DNA of 64,000 nt from Symbiodinium natans. Its lineage: Eukaryota > Sar > Dinophyceae > Suessiales > Symbiodiniaceae. The notes beneath the pieces are model-generated. The model ran no database searches. It was not told the DNA's origin and saw only the letters and a list, made by a program, of their open reading frames with translations. Where the stretch lies: contig CAJNDS010002298.1 in NCBI GenBank assembly GCA_905221605.1, forward strand, positions 181,085-245,084, written 5' to 3'. The position numbers and the translations under genes were made by a program. Below are positions 32,591-44,465 of the stretch, piece by piece (position 1 is the stretch's first letter; every line of letters begins with the position of its first letter).

Positions 32591-33689
32591 TATTGTCCCG
32601 TGAGCTTGTCGACCTTGATTTCGACCGCAAGATTCAAAACGACGAGAGGGGGGTTAAGATGGGTTAAGGGGTTGGGGGCCCGTCGGAGAAGCGGGACAAG
32701 AGCTGGGCAAGTGGAGTAAACGGGCGGGGCAAGAGGGGCAAGTGATGGGGACAGTGGGGCGAGCATTCTTAATTTTACCCGCTCTCGGACTACAGTCATA
32801 ATATGGAGCTGTATCTCCAAAGGCAGACAATGCTACAGCATGAGTTCTTGAAGCCAGGTATCCTTGGGTCCTTACACCAAGGCTTTGGGGTGAAGGCAGG
32901 CTTGGGTGACTTTTTGGGCTTTTTCAAGGATCGTGGGTTTGGGATTGAGGTTTGAGAGCTCGTGAGGTTTGGAGCTTGGGTTTGAATGCGGGCCCTGCCC
33001 TTGACAAGGAACCCTGCGCGCCCTCTTGCACGGTTCTTTCTTTCTTCCGCATTCTTCTAGTTGCGACAGCACAGTTTCGAAAAAAAGTTTCCGCGACGCA
33101 ACACGGCCTTGCTCTTGAGCATGCGGTCAACGAAGGCTTCGACCTAAGTCGACGGTAAGAAATGCAGCAGAAACGAAACGAGTCCGAAGGCAAATGCCTG
33201 CTGTATGCCAACCGCCGTCGGCTGGCGAGGCACCTTGGAGGTGTGGTGAGAGCAGTGCACCAGAGATGGCTGGCGCAGCTGGCGCAGCTAGTGACGTTGC
33301 AGCTGCCATCTTCACCCGCAGTCGTGTGACTGCATCGAAACCACAGCAAGCCACAAAAAATGTCTAGGAGCGGGGCCTTCGCGAGATGCTCAGAAAACTG
33401 CAGCGCATCACGCAGGATTGGGCAGCAGTCGTGGTCAACACCAGTGCGACAAAGGTAGGTTAGTTGTTTAACATTTTGCTGCTGATGAAGACTTTAAGAG
33501 AGGTGCTGCACAAATCTTCACTGCGGCACTACGCCATAATTCGCTGGCTCGTCGGTGCTCATGCGCGCATCCTCTATCAGCTGGCACCTCGCGGAGGGCC
33601 TTAACACGCAGCACGTGTCCCCAGATATTGGTTCCATTCACCTGGCAGCCGAGCTGGCTGTACTATGTCCAGTAATCAAGTTTTCACGA

Positions 33690-33965
33690 GAGCAGTGCAC
33701 TTGGCAGAGCTGGTGTTGGTGCAAAAGGCAGTTGACCAAACTAGGCCGCCTTCCCCTGAAATACGCAGCATCAGGCAATGCCATGCGAGGCGGTGCCACG
33801 AATCCCCTTGCATCCCCTTGCTCTAGCAGCTTTAGCAGCTTTCGTGCCTCGGTCAATGCTCGATCAAAAGCGAAGCAAATGATGCGCACCACGTCGCTGT
33901 ACAACCTGCAGGCACCCCCTCTCATCCTGTCACCCAAGTTGCGTTGCAGAAGCTGGCTGAATGTA
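33690..33965 (-). CDS. Candidate exon, orphan
   Basis: A minus-strand segment with convincing protein character: DVVRIICFAFDRALTEARKL followed by LKLLEQGDARGFVAPPRMAL. It contains an amphipathic helix and then a Pro-rich turn. The frame remains open to 33638. The region 33961-34353 is open on both strands with protein-like sequence, and I could not decide which is real. No domain recognised. Confidence 0.35.
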
Positions 33966-34599
33966 TAAGTGTCGGCACAAGCAGAACGTAGCAGAACACA
34001 GCAGAACCGGCGAAGGCTTTGCAATCGGCGCACTTCTTCTCGAAGAAGACCGGCCCCAGAGATCGGAGGCTACCTGGGTCACCAGAGACAGAGAGCCGTG
34101 CCAGAGGCTACCAGAGGCTGCAGATGTGTGGGAGGTTGTCACTTTGAATACCTTTGAGTATTCTTACCGCGACAACAACAACCGGCTCCATGCCACTAAT
34201 ATTCACTATTGCTACTGGCCTCATACCGGCTCGCCCAGCAGCATGGCAACATCCTATGTCGGCCCACGCAGGTCCATACCCAGACAGAGCATCTTGACTC
34301 GTGAAACACCTTCTGAAGCTGATCGGGACCTGTGGTTTCACTGTGTCTGCTGAGATCTCAATTGTGCTGGGCGTCCGGCCGTTTGCTAGCATCCAGTCCA
34401 CGTAGTCCTGTCACAAGCGGCGCTGGAATTTGAACTGCACAGAGCTCTTCTGTTCAGTTTGTGCATGCTGCCCTCAAGCTCACGCCTGCCACACTGAGTT
34501 GAACTACACAATCCCAGAACAGAGCAGGGCTTTTGGACCTGTCTCGACATGTTTCTAAGAGGTGCTAACCCTTTGAAACTTCTGACCTGGACTTACATT

Positions 34600-35890
34600 C
34601 CGCGCCTTCCTTGAGCGCATAGTAAATGGTCTAATTAAAAGGATTAGGAAAATACTATTCTTGTATTCGCCTGTTAAGTAGTTTATAATCTTTTAGGGGA
34701 TTCTTTGTCGTTATCTTATTGTTCCCGCGAGACAAGGGTAAAAAGGATTTCAATGAACTGGCTTTTTCTACACTCAACATTTGGTTTCTTCTTCATTTTC
34801 TATTATGATTTCGTCTTTCTTCCTTTTTCATTTCTTGTCCAATTAATAGAATTGTAGAAAAGAAGAACGAAGTGAATACAAATATAATATGCTAAAATAC
34901 TATATTCTGAGTAGTTTTACAAGTGAACTTAATAAATGCACTAAAAGACCATAAAGTATATTATAAAGAGAACTCAATTATACTAAAAGTGAAGAATAAT
35001 AAAAGAGAAGATAAAAAATTTGAAAATGAGAAATAGTAAAATATAAGAAAACAAAGTCCCAAAGAATATATTTATAGGGGCTTACAAAATTATTACAATT
35101 ACAATCTCTTCTAAAACTACTTTATTATTAGCATGCCCGGGCAGTAAGAAAAGAATAATTAAAAGGCCCGGGGCAAAAACCTTAATTAAAAATGCAAGAA
35201 AGCAAAGTGAATAAAATATATTCTTTCTCCGATTCATAATGAGTCCACCATAATAATATGAACGTAACCATAAGCCCTGTCATGCAAAAGCTGGATTTAC
35301 AAGTGAACGGACGTAGCGTTAGAATGCATGTTTTGTTCATTCACGAAGGAGTTTACGTTTCACTTCGTAAGCCATTAGTAAAAGCATAAAGTACGTTCAT
35401 TAGGAGTACAAAGTTGTGTCATTCTTTTCATTTCGTGTTTCACTCACTAGTTTCGTTCACACTTTATTCAATTTATAACGGGCATATTTTAAGACTTCTT
35501 TTTGCCCGCTTTTTCCTGCGTTCCTTTCACACCTTATTTTAATTCACGCACTTTACTACGCTCGTTTGTAATTAAAATAATGTGTTCACTTCACTCTTTT
35601 AATTCACTAAATTAGTCTTTTAATGGAGGATTCTGTAGCTAGACCACATCTTACGTTCATTTCCTAATTATAGAAAGCCATTAATAATACTACTTAAGGA
35701 GACAAAAGACCACAGTTGATGCACCATGAATATAACTATGAAGTGAACACTAAGAATATAATAATAATGGGCCCTTTGCCAACATCCTATTTTCCCCGGA
35801 GCTTATTATTAATTGCATGAACGTAGTGAGCGTGATAAGAAAGAAAGGGAAAAAGACTATTAAATTCACTAATTGTGCCCTTTTGCAATC
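34600..35890. other. AT-rich island of foreign composition, no genes
   Basis: About 1.3 kb of visibly AT-rich sequence with sharp edges inside GC-rich DNA. There is no open frame of 60 codons or more between 34401 and 35750. It holds scattered short GC islets (CCCGCGAGACAAGGG near 34725, GCATGCCCGGGC near 35131, GGCCCGGGGC near 35165). The motif AGTGAA/TTCACT recurs more than ten times. A perfect 10-base inverted pair ACGAAGTGAA (34868-34877) and TTCACTTCGT (35359-35368) is present. AT-rich non-coding DNA with GC clusters and inverted repeats is typical of organellar, especially mitochondrial, intergenic DNA. I could not identify any mitochondrial gene or rRNA fragment in it. Confidence 0.6.
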
Positions 35891-36508
35891 AGCCAGAGTA
35901 ACGTGTTGAAAGGGGCACACCAGGTGAAGAGGTGAACTCCAGATAAACGGAACCTGTGAACGGCGACCCCAACTTGGAGTCTCTACGCAAACCATGAAGA
36001 GCCTCGACAGGATCTCGCTGAAGAGAATTCTGCTTCATGCGCTCTCCCTGCACCAAACTGCTCTCCAGGGACTTCCAGATCCGAGGCTGAGATACGTCCA
36101 CCGCCGCACAGCTTTTGATTTTGGGCTGCCGCCCCCTCCACCCCCTCCCAATCTTGCAGAAACGCCAATGCCCAGAGAGCCAGAGAGCCTCTCGCATGAA
36201 CTGCACAAAGCCTTAGTGCAAGCAGTGATGGTCAACAAATCGCATACCTTCAAAGCCTCCTGCTGCGGTGCTCTTGTGACAGAATGCTTGATAGGAGAAG
36301 CGAATTCAGATGACGCAACTTGATCCGGGTGCTTGGCGCTTTGGCGTCAGCTGCAGTGTAGCTGGTCCTGTCTTGAGCATAAACAAGGACGCCAAGGGCA
36401 AACTCTGTCATCCTTTGCTTGTCGGCTTTTGCAACCCATGCAAAACACAGCATCCAAGAGGTCCTTTGCCGCGCGCAGCGGCCATCCCAGCTGCTGAGCG
36501 TAGGTCTT

Positions 36509-37055
36509 TCAAGACCTGAAGCACATTTCAAGTGTGCGGAGCTTGCACAGCGCGTCTTCAGATCCAGTTCCGCAACTGCAGACGTTTACATGACAGCTTG
36601 CTGCAGCAAGCTGTTGCAGTTTGAGCACCTTGAGTGTGTTCCAGTGAGCGTCGAAGGGGCCGACCACACGAGTGCGAAGGCCGGCCTTGCGGGTGAGGTA
36701 GGCTACAGGTGCAGTGAAGCTGCTCAAGACTTCGAGAGTGATTCTTATGCAACGTCTCCAGGCCTTATGCAGGACAGTTGTAGCTCCTTTGGCCCCAGAC
36801 TGCAGGGCAGACATCCAGGACCTTGATGGCAGAAAACAAAGCACCCCTCATATTCACACAATCTCCCCATGTACGGTACAATTTGCTTAAGGCACCGACT
36901 GATGCGAAACGGACGCAAGGGACTTGCCGACCAAATCTTTGGCCTGGAAGCTTCAGGGCTTTCAGGGCGTAGGACTTCTTCTTGCAATCAAGTGCTTGAG
37001 GGGGCGGAGTGCATACTTCGAGGTATATATGGCCATTCACGGTCACTGTAGGCAA
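36509..37055 (-). CDS. Candidate two-exon orphan gene
   Basis: The 3' exon (36509 to about 36790) is strongly protein-like: SGAKGATTVLHKAWRRCIRI, LEVLSSFTAPVAYLTRKAGL, VVGPFDAHWNTLKVLKLQQL, ending in a Cys-rich tail. An upstream segment (about 36800-36990, other frame) reads LPGQRFGRQVPCVRFASVGA then LSKLYRTWGDCVNMRGALFS. The joint lies near 36790-36850. No family recognised. Confidence 0.4.
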
Positions 37056-37470
37056 CCACTACCCCATTCCCCTGGAAGTTCAGCAAGCACACACCCTAAA
37101 CCCAAACCCCACGACGGCACCTCTTTGACATGCAAAAACCCAGAAAACGATCCAAAAAGGAAATCAAGGCCTGACTCTACATCGTAATCCCCCAAACCAA
37201 CAGGAAAATCCAAGGGGCTTGGTAGTATCCATCCAAGATCTGTTGCTTCCTCTGTCGGCCCAGGGTTTCCTCCAACGAGCAAGCCGAAGCCAACGTGGTG
37301 CTCTGGTTGAAAGGCTTCAACAGACTTTTCAAACCTTCTAGCGGGTCTTCACTTGGCGGGCTGGCAACGCCCCCTCTCCCCACCCACCCACTCCCAACCC
37401 CAATCCCCTCCTACCCGACACCTGCCACCGCTCGCTCCCCCATATCCCTCCCTGTTCGTGTGGTGATTGG

Positions 37471-37600
37471 GGTTAGGGGGTTAGGGTTTAGGGTCCCGGC
37501 AGCACCCCTGCCCGTGGTGTTGTGGTTGGGCTCTAGGTTCTTTGTTTTCGGGTTGCATTCGGGTTTGAGGGTGTGAGGCTTAATTTGGGGTTTAGGGTAA
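37471..37600 (+). repeat. Short telomere-like TTTAGGG tracts
   Basis: GGTTAGGGGGTTAGGGTTTA followed by GGGT at 37471-37494, and GGGGTTTAGGGTAA at about 37587-37600, resemble degenerate copies of the TTTAGGG telomere repeat. Related short matches occur at 44757-44786 (GTTAGGG ... GGTTTAGGGT) and near 59379. All are too short and imperfect to be functional telomeres. Confidence 0.5.
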
Positions 37601-38083
37601 TTTTAGGCGTAAGGCTTTGAGGGGCATTCTCAGAACTGTGGCGCTTTTGGAACACGAAGAAGCTACGAGTCGGGACAGTTGAGTTTTAAATTTCTTCTAA
37701 GAGCCCAATGCCTTGTACTGTCCACTGCTAGCACGGAGGCCGTAACATTTCGGGTTTTGTTGCACTTTCGTATTGGGACAATGCAGCGTTCTCCCCAAAA
37801 TATTCGGACATTGCCGCTTTCCATCTTCCACAAGTAAAAACAAGCTGTACCGTCCAATGTCTAGACCTCAAAACGTGTGTTCTGCGTTGTTTGACTGATT
37901 TCGAAAAGCTCAAGACCCTGTACTGCCCCAAAGTCTTGGGCAGCACTGATCCGGGCGGGAGGCTCTCAACACCTTGGTTTTTGTGGAGCTAACATTTTCG
38001 GCCAGGCCTCCAAACATTGGGATGGAATAACTTTCTCGCGTTTTGTTGGGCAGTCAGGCCCACACGGGTTGCCTTCTGTTTCA

Positions 38084-38350
38084 TCAGGCATTACAGAAGG
38101 ACTCAGTTATCTCCGTTACAATGCGAAGGCCAGACGCATGTTCCCCTGCTTCTTGCGTATTATCTGTTACTGGTAGGAGGAACTTCCCTATTCTTCTGTG
38201 AAGCCAGACCCCTGCTACTTCATTTGTTTCAGGGAATGCATGACCAAGGAATTTTCTGAGTTTCATACCGAAAGAAGCAGGATCCATGACTCTGTATGAC
38301 TCTGTTCCGTCGTCTTTTGTGTCCCTCTCAGATCCTCTCAGCAACTGCAT
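38084..38350 (-). CDS. Candidate exon, orphan
   Basis: Minus-strand frame with an internal ATG near 38350 (MQLLRGSERDTKDDGTESYR). It continues VMDPASFGMKLRKFLGHAFP, then TNEVAGVWLHRRIGKFLLPV, ending at a TAG at 38084. Good protein character with alternating charged and hydrophobic residues. It could be a 3' exon, with an acceptor at TATGCAG just before the LLRG codons. Family not recognised. Confidence 0.35.
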   Translation of the reverse strand: MQLLRGSERDTKDDGTESYRVMDPASFGMKLRKFLGHAFPETNEVAGVWLHRRIGKFLLPVTDNTQEAGEHASGLRIVTEITESFCNA

Positions 38351-38478
38351 ATTTATACACTTCAAGCGCCTCAACAGGAGGTAGCTTCAGCGCCCACAGG
38401 CCGAGCTCCTCCGCTGCCTTGGCTCCCTGGGTCAGGGCTTTCAACGCTGTCGAAGCTCGCATTTCATTGAAGCAACTC

Positions 38479-38964
38479 TCTGTGTCTCTCTCTCTCTCTT
38501 CTTCTTCTTCTTCTTCTTCTTCTTCTTCTTCTTCTACGGGGCTTGCGGGGAGCAGAACCCCCCCCTGCGCGCAGGGCGCGCCCAGAATGTATCCAAGGTC
38601 TGCGCGACGCTATGCGCGACTGAGACTGTGGGCGTTTGTTGAGGTTCTCCCGAAACACCAAACAGAAACACCAGCGTGTGACCTCTCTCTCTCTCTCTTC
38701 CTCTTCTTCTTCTACCCAGCGAAAAGCCCGCGAAAGGGACCTTCTTCCTTCCTTCCCTCGCACTTAGCCCCCGGAGGGGCCGCCCAGAGGGCATGCAGTC
38801 TCTGCGATCCAGTCGGTGAGAGTTGGCCCCTAGGAGCTGCGGTTGACGATTACATGATTACCACGTTGCCAAACCCCCGCCCGGACAGCTCCCAGGTCCC
38901 AGAAAGTTAGATGTCCTTTGGGTTGGAAAGGGACCTCTCCCTCTCTCTCTCTCTCTCTCTCTCT
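38479..38964 (+). repeat. Three pyrimidine tracts (CT)n/(TTC)n
   Basis: Polypyrimidine tracts at about 38479-38534, 38682-38715 and 38932-38964 are spaced roughly 200-250 bases apart. The first two each end in a TTCTTCTTCTAC-like sequence. They may mark diverged copies of a longer unit or be independent microsatellites. Confidence 0.85.
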
Positions 38965-40312
38965 TTTCGTGACATGTGCTTTCAGATCACATAAACTCGG
39001 GCCTTCGATGCAAGCCGATCCAGCGGCCTCATGCCTCAGTCTCTGATGTCTCGGGATGTCTCAGGATGAGGAGCGTTTGAGGCTCCGGACCGAGCTGCAC
39101 GAGGTGCCTGGAGACCTAATGCAAGAGTCTTCTTCTTCATGGCTAGGCTGTGATCTCGATCAAACGAGGGCAGTGAACGAGCTGCTTTCATGTGCTCTGA
39201 TGCTGACCTTGTCTGAATCAGTTTTGATCCTTTCTTGTGTTCAGCGGCCAGGTGGGCGCTCTGCACGGTTGCTGACTGCATGGAGCATTGAGAACTTCTT
39301 CGTCCAAAAACTCGAACATGCACCATCGCAACCAAACGCAAGCAAACGGTGGACTGAAGTGACATTGACTGTTAGTTTGCTCTCGAAGCAAATCACATGG
39401 TGCTCTTGCTTTCACTATTATTATTTGCTGGTGGTGGTTGGGGGGTGCGGTGGAGGGGTGCGGCGTCGGGGGGGTGACTTGGGGTGAGGTGTATGCTAGT
39501 AGGATGGGAAGGGTGGCGTGCTGCAGCGGCCGCCATTCCCTTTCCGTTCAGCTTCTGACTTGAATGAATGGCAGTGAACGACGATAACCTCTATATATAC
39601 ATGTTATCTCCATCATCGATTTAATTTTCGCTCAGCTCCCACCTACCTTAGCTGCCTTAGCTCTGCAGTCAGCCAGCGGCCTGGATGGATTCCAACACCA
39701 CCTCAAAATGTCAGGCTGATCTCATCACGAGCCGGGGCAAAGACAGGTCAGGATTTTAAACGTGAAGGAGGAGTGGAACATGAACTGATGAAGTCGCCGC
39801 CTTTGTTGCATTTCGCATGGCCTGAACAGGGTGTCATTACGGTGATACAGCTGGAAAGCTCACTTTTCATTCTGAACATCATGAAGGCACTTTGGCGCCT
39901 GAATGCCGCTTCTCCGACCCGATTGCCTCGCGGCAAGCGAGACTACAGCAAGGATCCCAGACTCTTGGAGGTTCAGCGGCGGCAAGTAACTGCTTTTCAA
40001 ATTTCAAACTGTGCAAAGAGTTTCAAGATAAGGTGAAACGTTGTGCTTGGCTGTCCATCACCGATCATGGTGACACGTGCGTGCCAATGTTGCCGCACAT
40101 ACAGGACTGTTTAAAATTCAGGTCAACATGCATTTCATTGACCTAGCAAAGTCCTTCTCATCTGCATACCCCTGTGGCGAGGTCAAGGCTCAACCATACT
40201 GTGACTGGCACTGTCCGTCAGCTTGTTGCAACTTCAGGTGGACCAACAACATGGGAGATCTCTCAGCTACATCAGGAGGCATCCAGAACGGCAGCCGCTC
40301 ACGCCTCCGGGT
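38965..40312. other. No supportable gene
   Basis: Open frames here are short and mutually overlapping, and none has consistent protein character. A GGT/GGG-rich tract lies at about 39420-39490. Confidence 0.4.
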
Positions 40313-40600
40313 TCAATCTCTCAAAATTTGCTTAAGCTCTTTCTCGCGCTCAGCAACATACAAGTGGCAGGCTGATATTTTGCAAGGCCCAACGCCTCGA
40401 GCGCCAGTGTCCACACCATTGGCAAGCCGGACTAGCTGGTCCTCAAGAGTCTCGCGCTTGCGAGCGTGTAAATACACCACAACCACAGCACCTAAGCATC
40501 TGAGAGCCCGGGCCATCTGAAGACTGGTGACGCCCTTCCCATCCTTTACGAACATTGTCCTGCCGGAGGGCAGGATGTGACAATGTGCCGCCAAAGCCTG
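40313..40600 (-). CDS. Candidate 3' exon, orphan
   Basis: The last about 95 codons of a longer minus-strand frame look genuine: CHILPSGRTMFVKDGKGVTS, then LQMARALRCLGAVVVVYLHA, RKRETLEDQLVRLANGVDTG and a helical end (AEREKELKQILRD) before the stop at 40313. Upstream of about 40600 the same frame becomes Thr/Cys/His-rich and is probably intron. No domain could be named. Confidence 0.35.
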   Translation of the reverse strand, partial: QALAAHCHILPSGRTMFVKDGKGVTSLQMARALRCLGAVVVVYLHARKRETLEDQLVRLANGVDTGARGVGPCKISACHLYVAEREKELKQILRD

Positions 40601-41893
40601 TCTCGTGCACCTCTTGCCTAGGACCAGGTGCTCCGTACGCCAGCAGGTGTTGGTATATGCTGTGCTATGCAGTGCTTCGCCACATGCAGTTGTCCTCTTT
40701 TGTGGGCAGAACAATGGTGCGGTCTCACGCAGTGTCACCACTTGGGTCTGCGTACAAACCCACTTGGTGCATCTTCGCTTGAACACGGCTGTTGCTAGCG
40801 GGGCTCCAGCAGCCTTGGACAGTAAAACCTCAAACGTCCGTGTATGCAGAGCACGGAATGACCCAGCCGATAGCATCACACTAGCCGATCTGCTGTGAGA
40901 ATCTGCTGACGTTTCTGCCACTCGTGCTGAAGCGCAGTGCAATACTCAGCTATGCTTCCTCAATTCCGGTCTGCTATCGGCATTCTGCAGGGCACACATC
41001 GCACGAGGCATCAGGTCATGTCTCAAAGATCTGTACAGTTCAAGGAGCTGAAGGTCCTTAGCTCATCGGAGCTCCTTCGCAGCAGGGAGTGGGTCTCCGT
41101 ATCGGTCTTAGGCCCTCAGCTCCTCCTTCGGAATTTGCATCTCCCCAGGGCCCTCTCAGGTAGTCGGAGAAGGACCGTGGTGAAGCCAGACCACACATCC
41201 CAAAAGACATGTATGCAGCTGTACGCTCCTAAAGACCTATCCTCAGAAACCTTCGGCCTGCATCCAATGCTTGGGCTTGGGCGTTTCCTGCCGCCTCAAG
41301 CCTCAAAAGGCAGAAACTTGTTCAAAAAACACATCTGAAGGCTAGCTTTTTTTGTTCATGTGGAGCAAGCCAAAAGCAGACTTACGAGAGCTCAGGCAAT
41401 GTGATGTCACCTTGCGACATCCACTGCGCTGAGCGTGCTATTCCGGCTAATCCCCAATCTCTGCATTTTGCGCTGGCGTTATGCGCGGCCTGTCAGAACA
41501 GCTTGTGATCTCCGCGACATGAGTGTGCTTTGGCCAATACAGCTCAAAATGCAGCTCCGAAAATGCAGCTCGAAAATGCAGGCTAAATGCAGGGTCTACT
41601 GAAATGGGCAGTGGGTGCAGAACCCGACTGTGCCCAACAGTCCAAGAGGTTCAGTTCGTCGCCGTGGCAAAGAGCGGGTAAAAGTGGTAATAAAGGATTG
41701 TGGAGGCAACTTGGGGGTATATGCTGGCATGTTTCTAGTGGCTAATCCGATGAGGACCAGGTGCCTTCTGAAGGCGGGACAAGGCGGGTTGAGTCGCTTG
41801 GAAAGGAAGGTGCTGCGGTTTCTCGTCGGCAGGCACAGCCAATATGTAGCCGCGGCAGCTTAAAACTTGCTTCAGCCTGTTACGCAAACGATT

Positions 41894-42990
41894 TCATGGG
41901 AGCAAATCTGACATCATCTGGCTGGGCATACACATCACTACACCTCTGCTTGGTAGTTTGACGAGGGTGAACTGCGTGAACTGCATATTGGCTTGAGGCA
42001 CCTGGTGCCCGTGCAGCACCGATTGCGCCAACACCTTAAAATCTGGGTAGATACACCTTTTGGCAAATGCCATCAGAGTGCCAGACTCTTCTCGGCTCTG
42101 GCACTTGATAGAACGCAAGCATCCGATAACGAAGGGATCAGAGAACCCGAACCCCAGTAAACCACAAAAGCACGTCACATCTGGACTGTGCCCGCTACAG
42201 GCAACCTTTAATTGCATGGGGTTGCATGTCCGTTCCTCTCATTTCGGTGCTTGCACAGGCGGTGCCTCTCCGTGCTAGACCTTGGTCTATTTCACAAGCT
42301 TTGCGTGGCTGCGCGTCCAACCACAGCCAGTTGGACTGCTGGAAGCGAGGACGTCTCATCCAGTCAATGCGTAGCATCGCAGCCACAGGCGCATCATGCA
42401 GCAAAGAACGATCAATGACTCATTACATGTGCCTTGCTAACACTGTTTGGACTAGATTTCCATTTTGTCAGGTTTCTTTCACTGATTGGCACCATTTTTC
42501 ACGCCAGATCAGTGAAACCGCCTCATGTGCACTGCCGCATCCTCAGCTAACCAACCCTGGTGGCCCTAGAATACGAGAGACACGCGCAAGACCAAGCAAG
42601 GTGAGCATAAGCCACGGCCTCCTTCTTGCAAACGACCAGGCTGCCAGGTACCGCAAGCTTAGGCTGTCAAGTCACATCGGTATCTTGCAACCGAAGCCAG
42701 CACCTTCCACCAAAGACCTCGGATGCACACATGCTTCCTCGTTTTTGGCCGATGTCTGCCCCCCCCGCCTCCATCACTGTAAACCATCACTGAAAACCTG
42801 CAAACCTCCACATTCTGAAGACATGGCACCAAGGCGGCCAGAAAAACCAGGATTGCCCATCGAGGATTGCTGTGCAATGTGGAAAGGCAGCTCGCCAGAC
42901 CAGATTGAAACTGCGATGCATGCCTTACAAGCATCCAAGCTTTTTGCGACAAACAGTCGGCCCGGACCTACAAAATACGTCAACTCCTTG
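41894..42990. CDS. Ambiguous coding region open on both strands
   Basis: Minus 41894-42120 reads [20 protein letters not shown]. Plus about 42820-42990 reads [20 protein letters not shown] then [20 protein letters not shown]. Minus 42774-42983 is also open with protein-like sequence. I cannot decide which are exons. The plus-strand frame runs directly into the GT repeat at 43037, where its translation is meaningless. Confidence 0.2.
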
Positions 42991-43034
42991 CGTGCGTACG
43001 TGCATGCGTGCTCGTGCGCGCGCGTGCGAGCGCA

Positions 43035-43036
<2 letters not shown>

Positions 43037-43090
<54 letters not shown>

Positions 43091-43092
43091 AC

Positions 43093-43126
<34 letters not shown>

Positions 43127-43138
43127 GCGTGCGTGCGC

Positions 43139-43170
<32 letters not shown>

Positions 43171-43250
43171 GCGTGCGTGCGTGTGTCTGAGTGTGTCTAT
43201 GTGTCCGTGTGTCTAGGTGTCTGTGTGTCTATGTGTCTGTGTGTCTATGG

Positions 43251-43285
<35 letters not shown>

Positions 43286-43350
43286 TCTCTGTGTGTCTGT
43301 GCGTGTGTCTCTGTGCGTGTGCGTCTCTGTGCGTGTGTGTCTCTGTGTGT

Positions 43351-43382
<32 letters not shown>

Positions 43383-43616
43383 CAGTGTGTGTCAGTGAGT
43401 GTCAGTGTGTGTCAGTGTGTGTCAGTGTGTGTCAGTGTGTGTCAGTGTGTGTCAGTGTGTGTCAGTGTTTGTCAGTGTGTGTCAGTGTGTGTCAGTGTGT
43501 GTGTCAGTGTGCGTCTGTGTGTGTCTGTGTGTGTCTGTGTGTGTCTGTGTGTGCCTGTGTGTCTGTGTGTGTCTCTGTGTCTCTGTGGGCGTGGGCGTGG
43601 GTGGGTGGGTGGGTGG

Positions 43617-43649
<33 letters not shown>

Positions 43650-43949
43650 TGTGTGTGTCTCTGTGTGTGTGTGTGTGTGTGTCTGTGTGTGTCCGTGCGT
43701 GTCTGTGCGTCCCTGTCTGTGTGTGTCTGTGTGTGTGTGTGTGTGTTTGTCTGTGTGTGTCTGTGTGTGTGTCTGTGTGTGTCTGCGTGTGTCTGTGTGT
43801 CTGTGTGTGTCTGTGTGTGTCTGTGTGTGTCTGTGTGTGTCTGTGTGTGTCTGTGTGTGTCTGTGTGTGTCTGTGTGTCTCTGTGGGCGTGGGCGTGGGC
43901 GTGGGTGGGTGTGTGCGTGCGTGCGTGCGTGCGCGTGGGTGTATGTCTC

Positions 43950-43980
<31 letters not shown>

Positions 43981-44205
43981 GTGTCAGTGTGTGTCAGTGT
44001 GTGTGTGTGTGTGTCAGTGTGTGTCTGTGTGTGTCTGTGTGTATCTGTGTGTGTCTGTGTGTCTCTGTGTGTCTCTGTGGGCGTGGGCGTGGCTGGGTGG
44101 GTATGTGGGTATGTGGGTATGTGGGTGTGTCTGTCTCTGTGTGTGTGTGTGTGTGTGTGTGTCTCTGTGTGTGTGTGTGTGTCTGTGTGTGCGTCTCTGT
44201 GTGTC

Positions 44206-44239
<34 letters not shown>

Positions 44240-44465
44240 TGTGTGTGTCTGTGTGTGTCTGTGTTTCTCTGTGTCTCTGTGGGCGTGGGTGGGTGGGTGG
44301 GTGGGTGGGTGGGTGCGTGCGTGCGTGCGTGCGTGAATGCGTGCGGGCGTGGGTGTGTGTGTGTGTGTGTGCGCGTTTGTGTGTGGGGGTTTGCGTGTGC
44401 GTGTGTGCGTGCGTGCTCGCGCGCTTGCGCGTGCTTGCGCTCGTGTGTGTGGGTGCGTGCTTTCG
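43037..44465 (+). repeat. Large GT-type microsatellite with a G-rich higher-order module
   Basis: About 1.4 kb of (GT)n, (GTGC)n, GTGTGTCA and GTGTGTCT variants. A module CTCTGTGGGCGTGGG(CGTGGG)n(TGGG)n occurs four times: 43581-43618, 43879-43911, 44071-44103 and 44273-44315. Copies 2 and 4 are followed by (GTGC)n. The modules contain four or more G-triplets within short spacing. Long Cys/Val/Ser open frames through this region (plus strand) are repeat artefacts. Confidence 0.95.
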
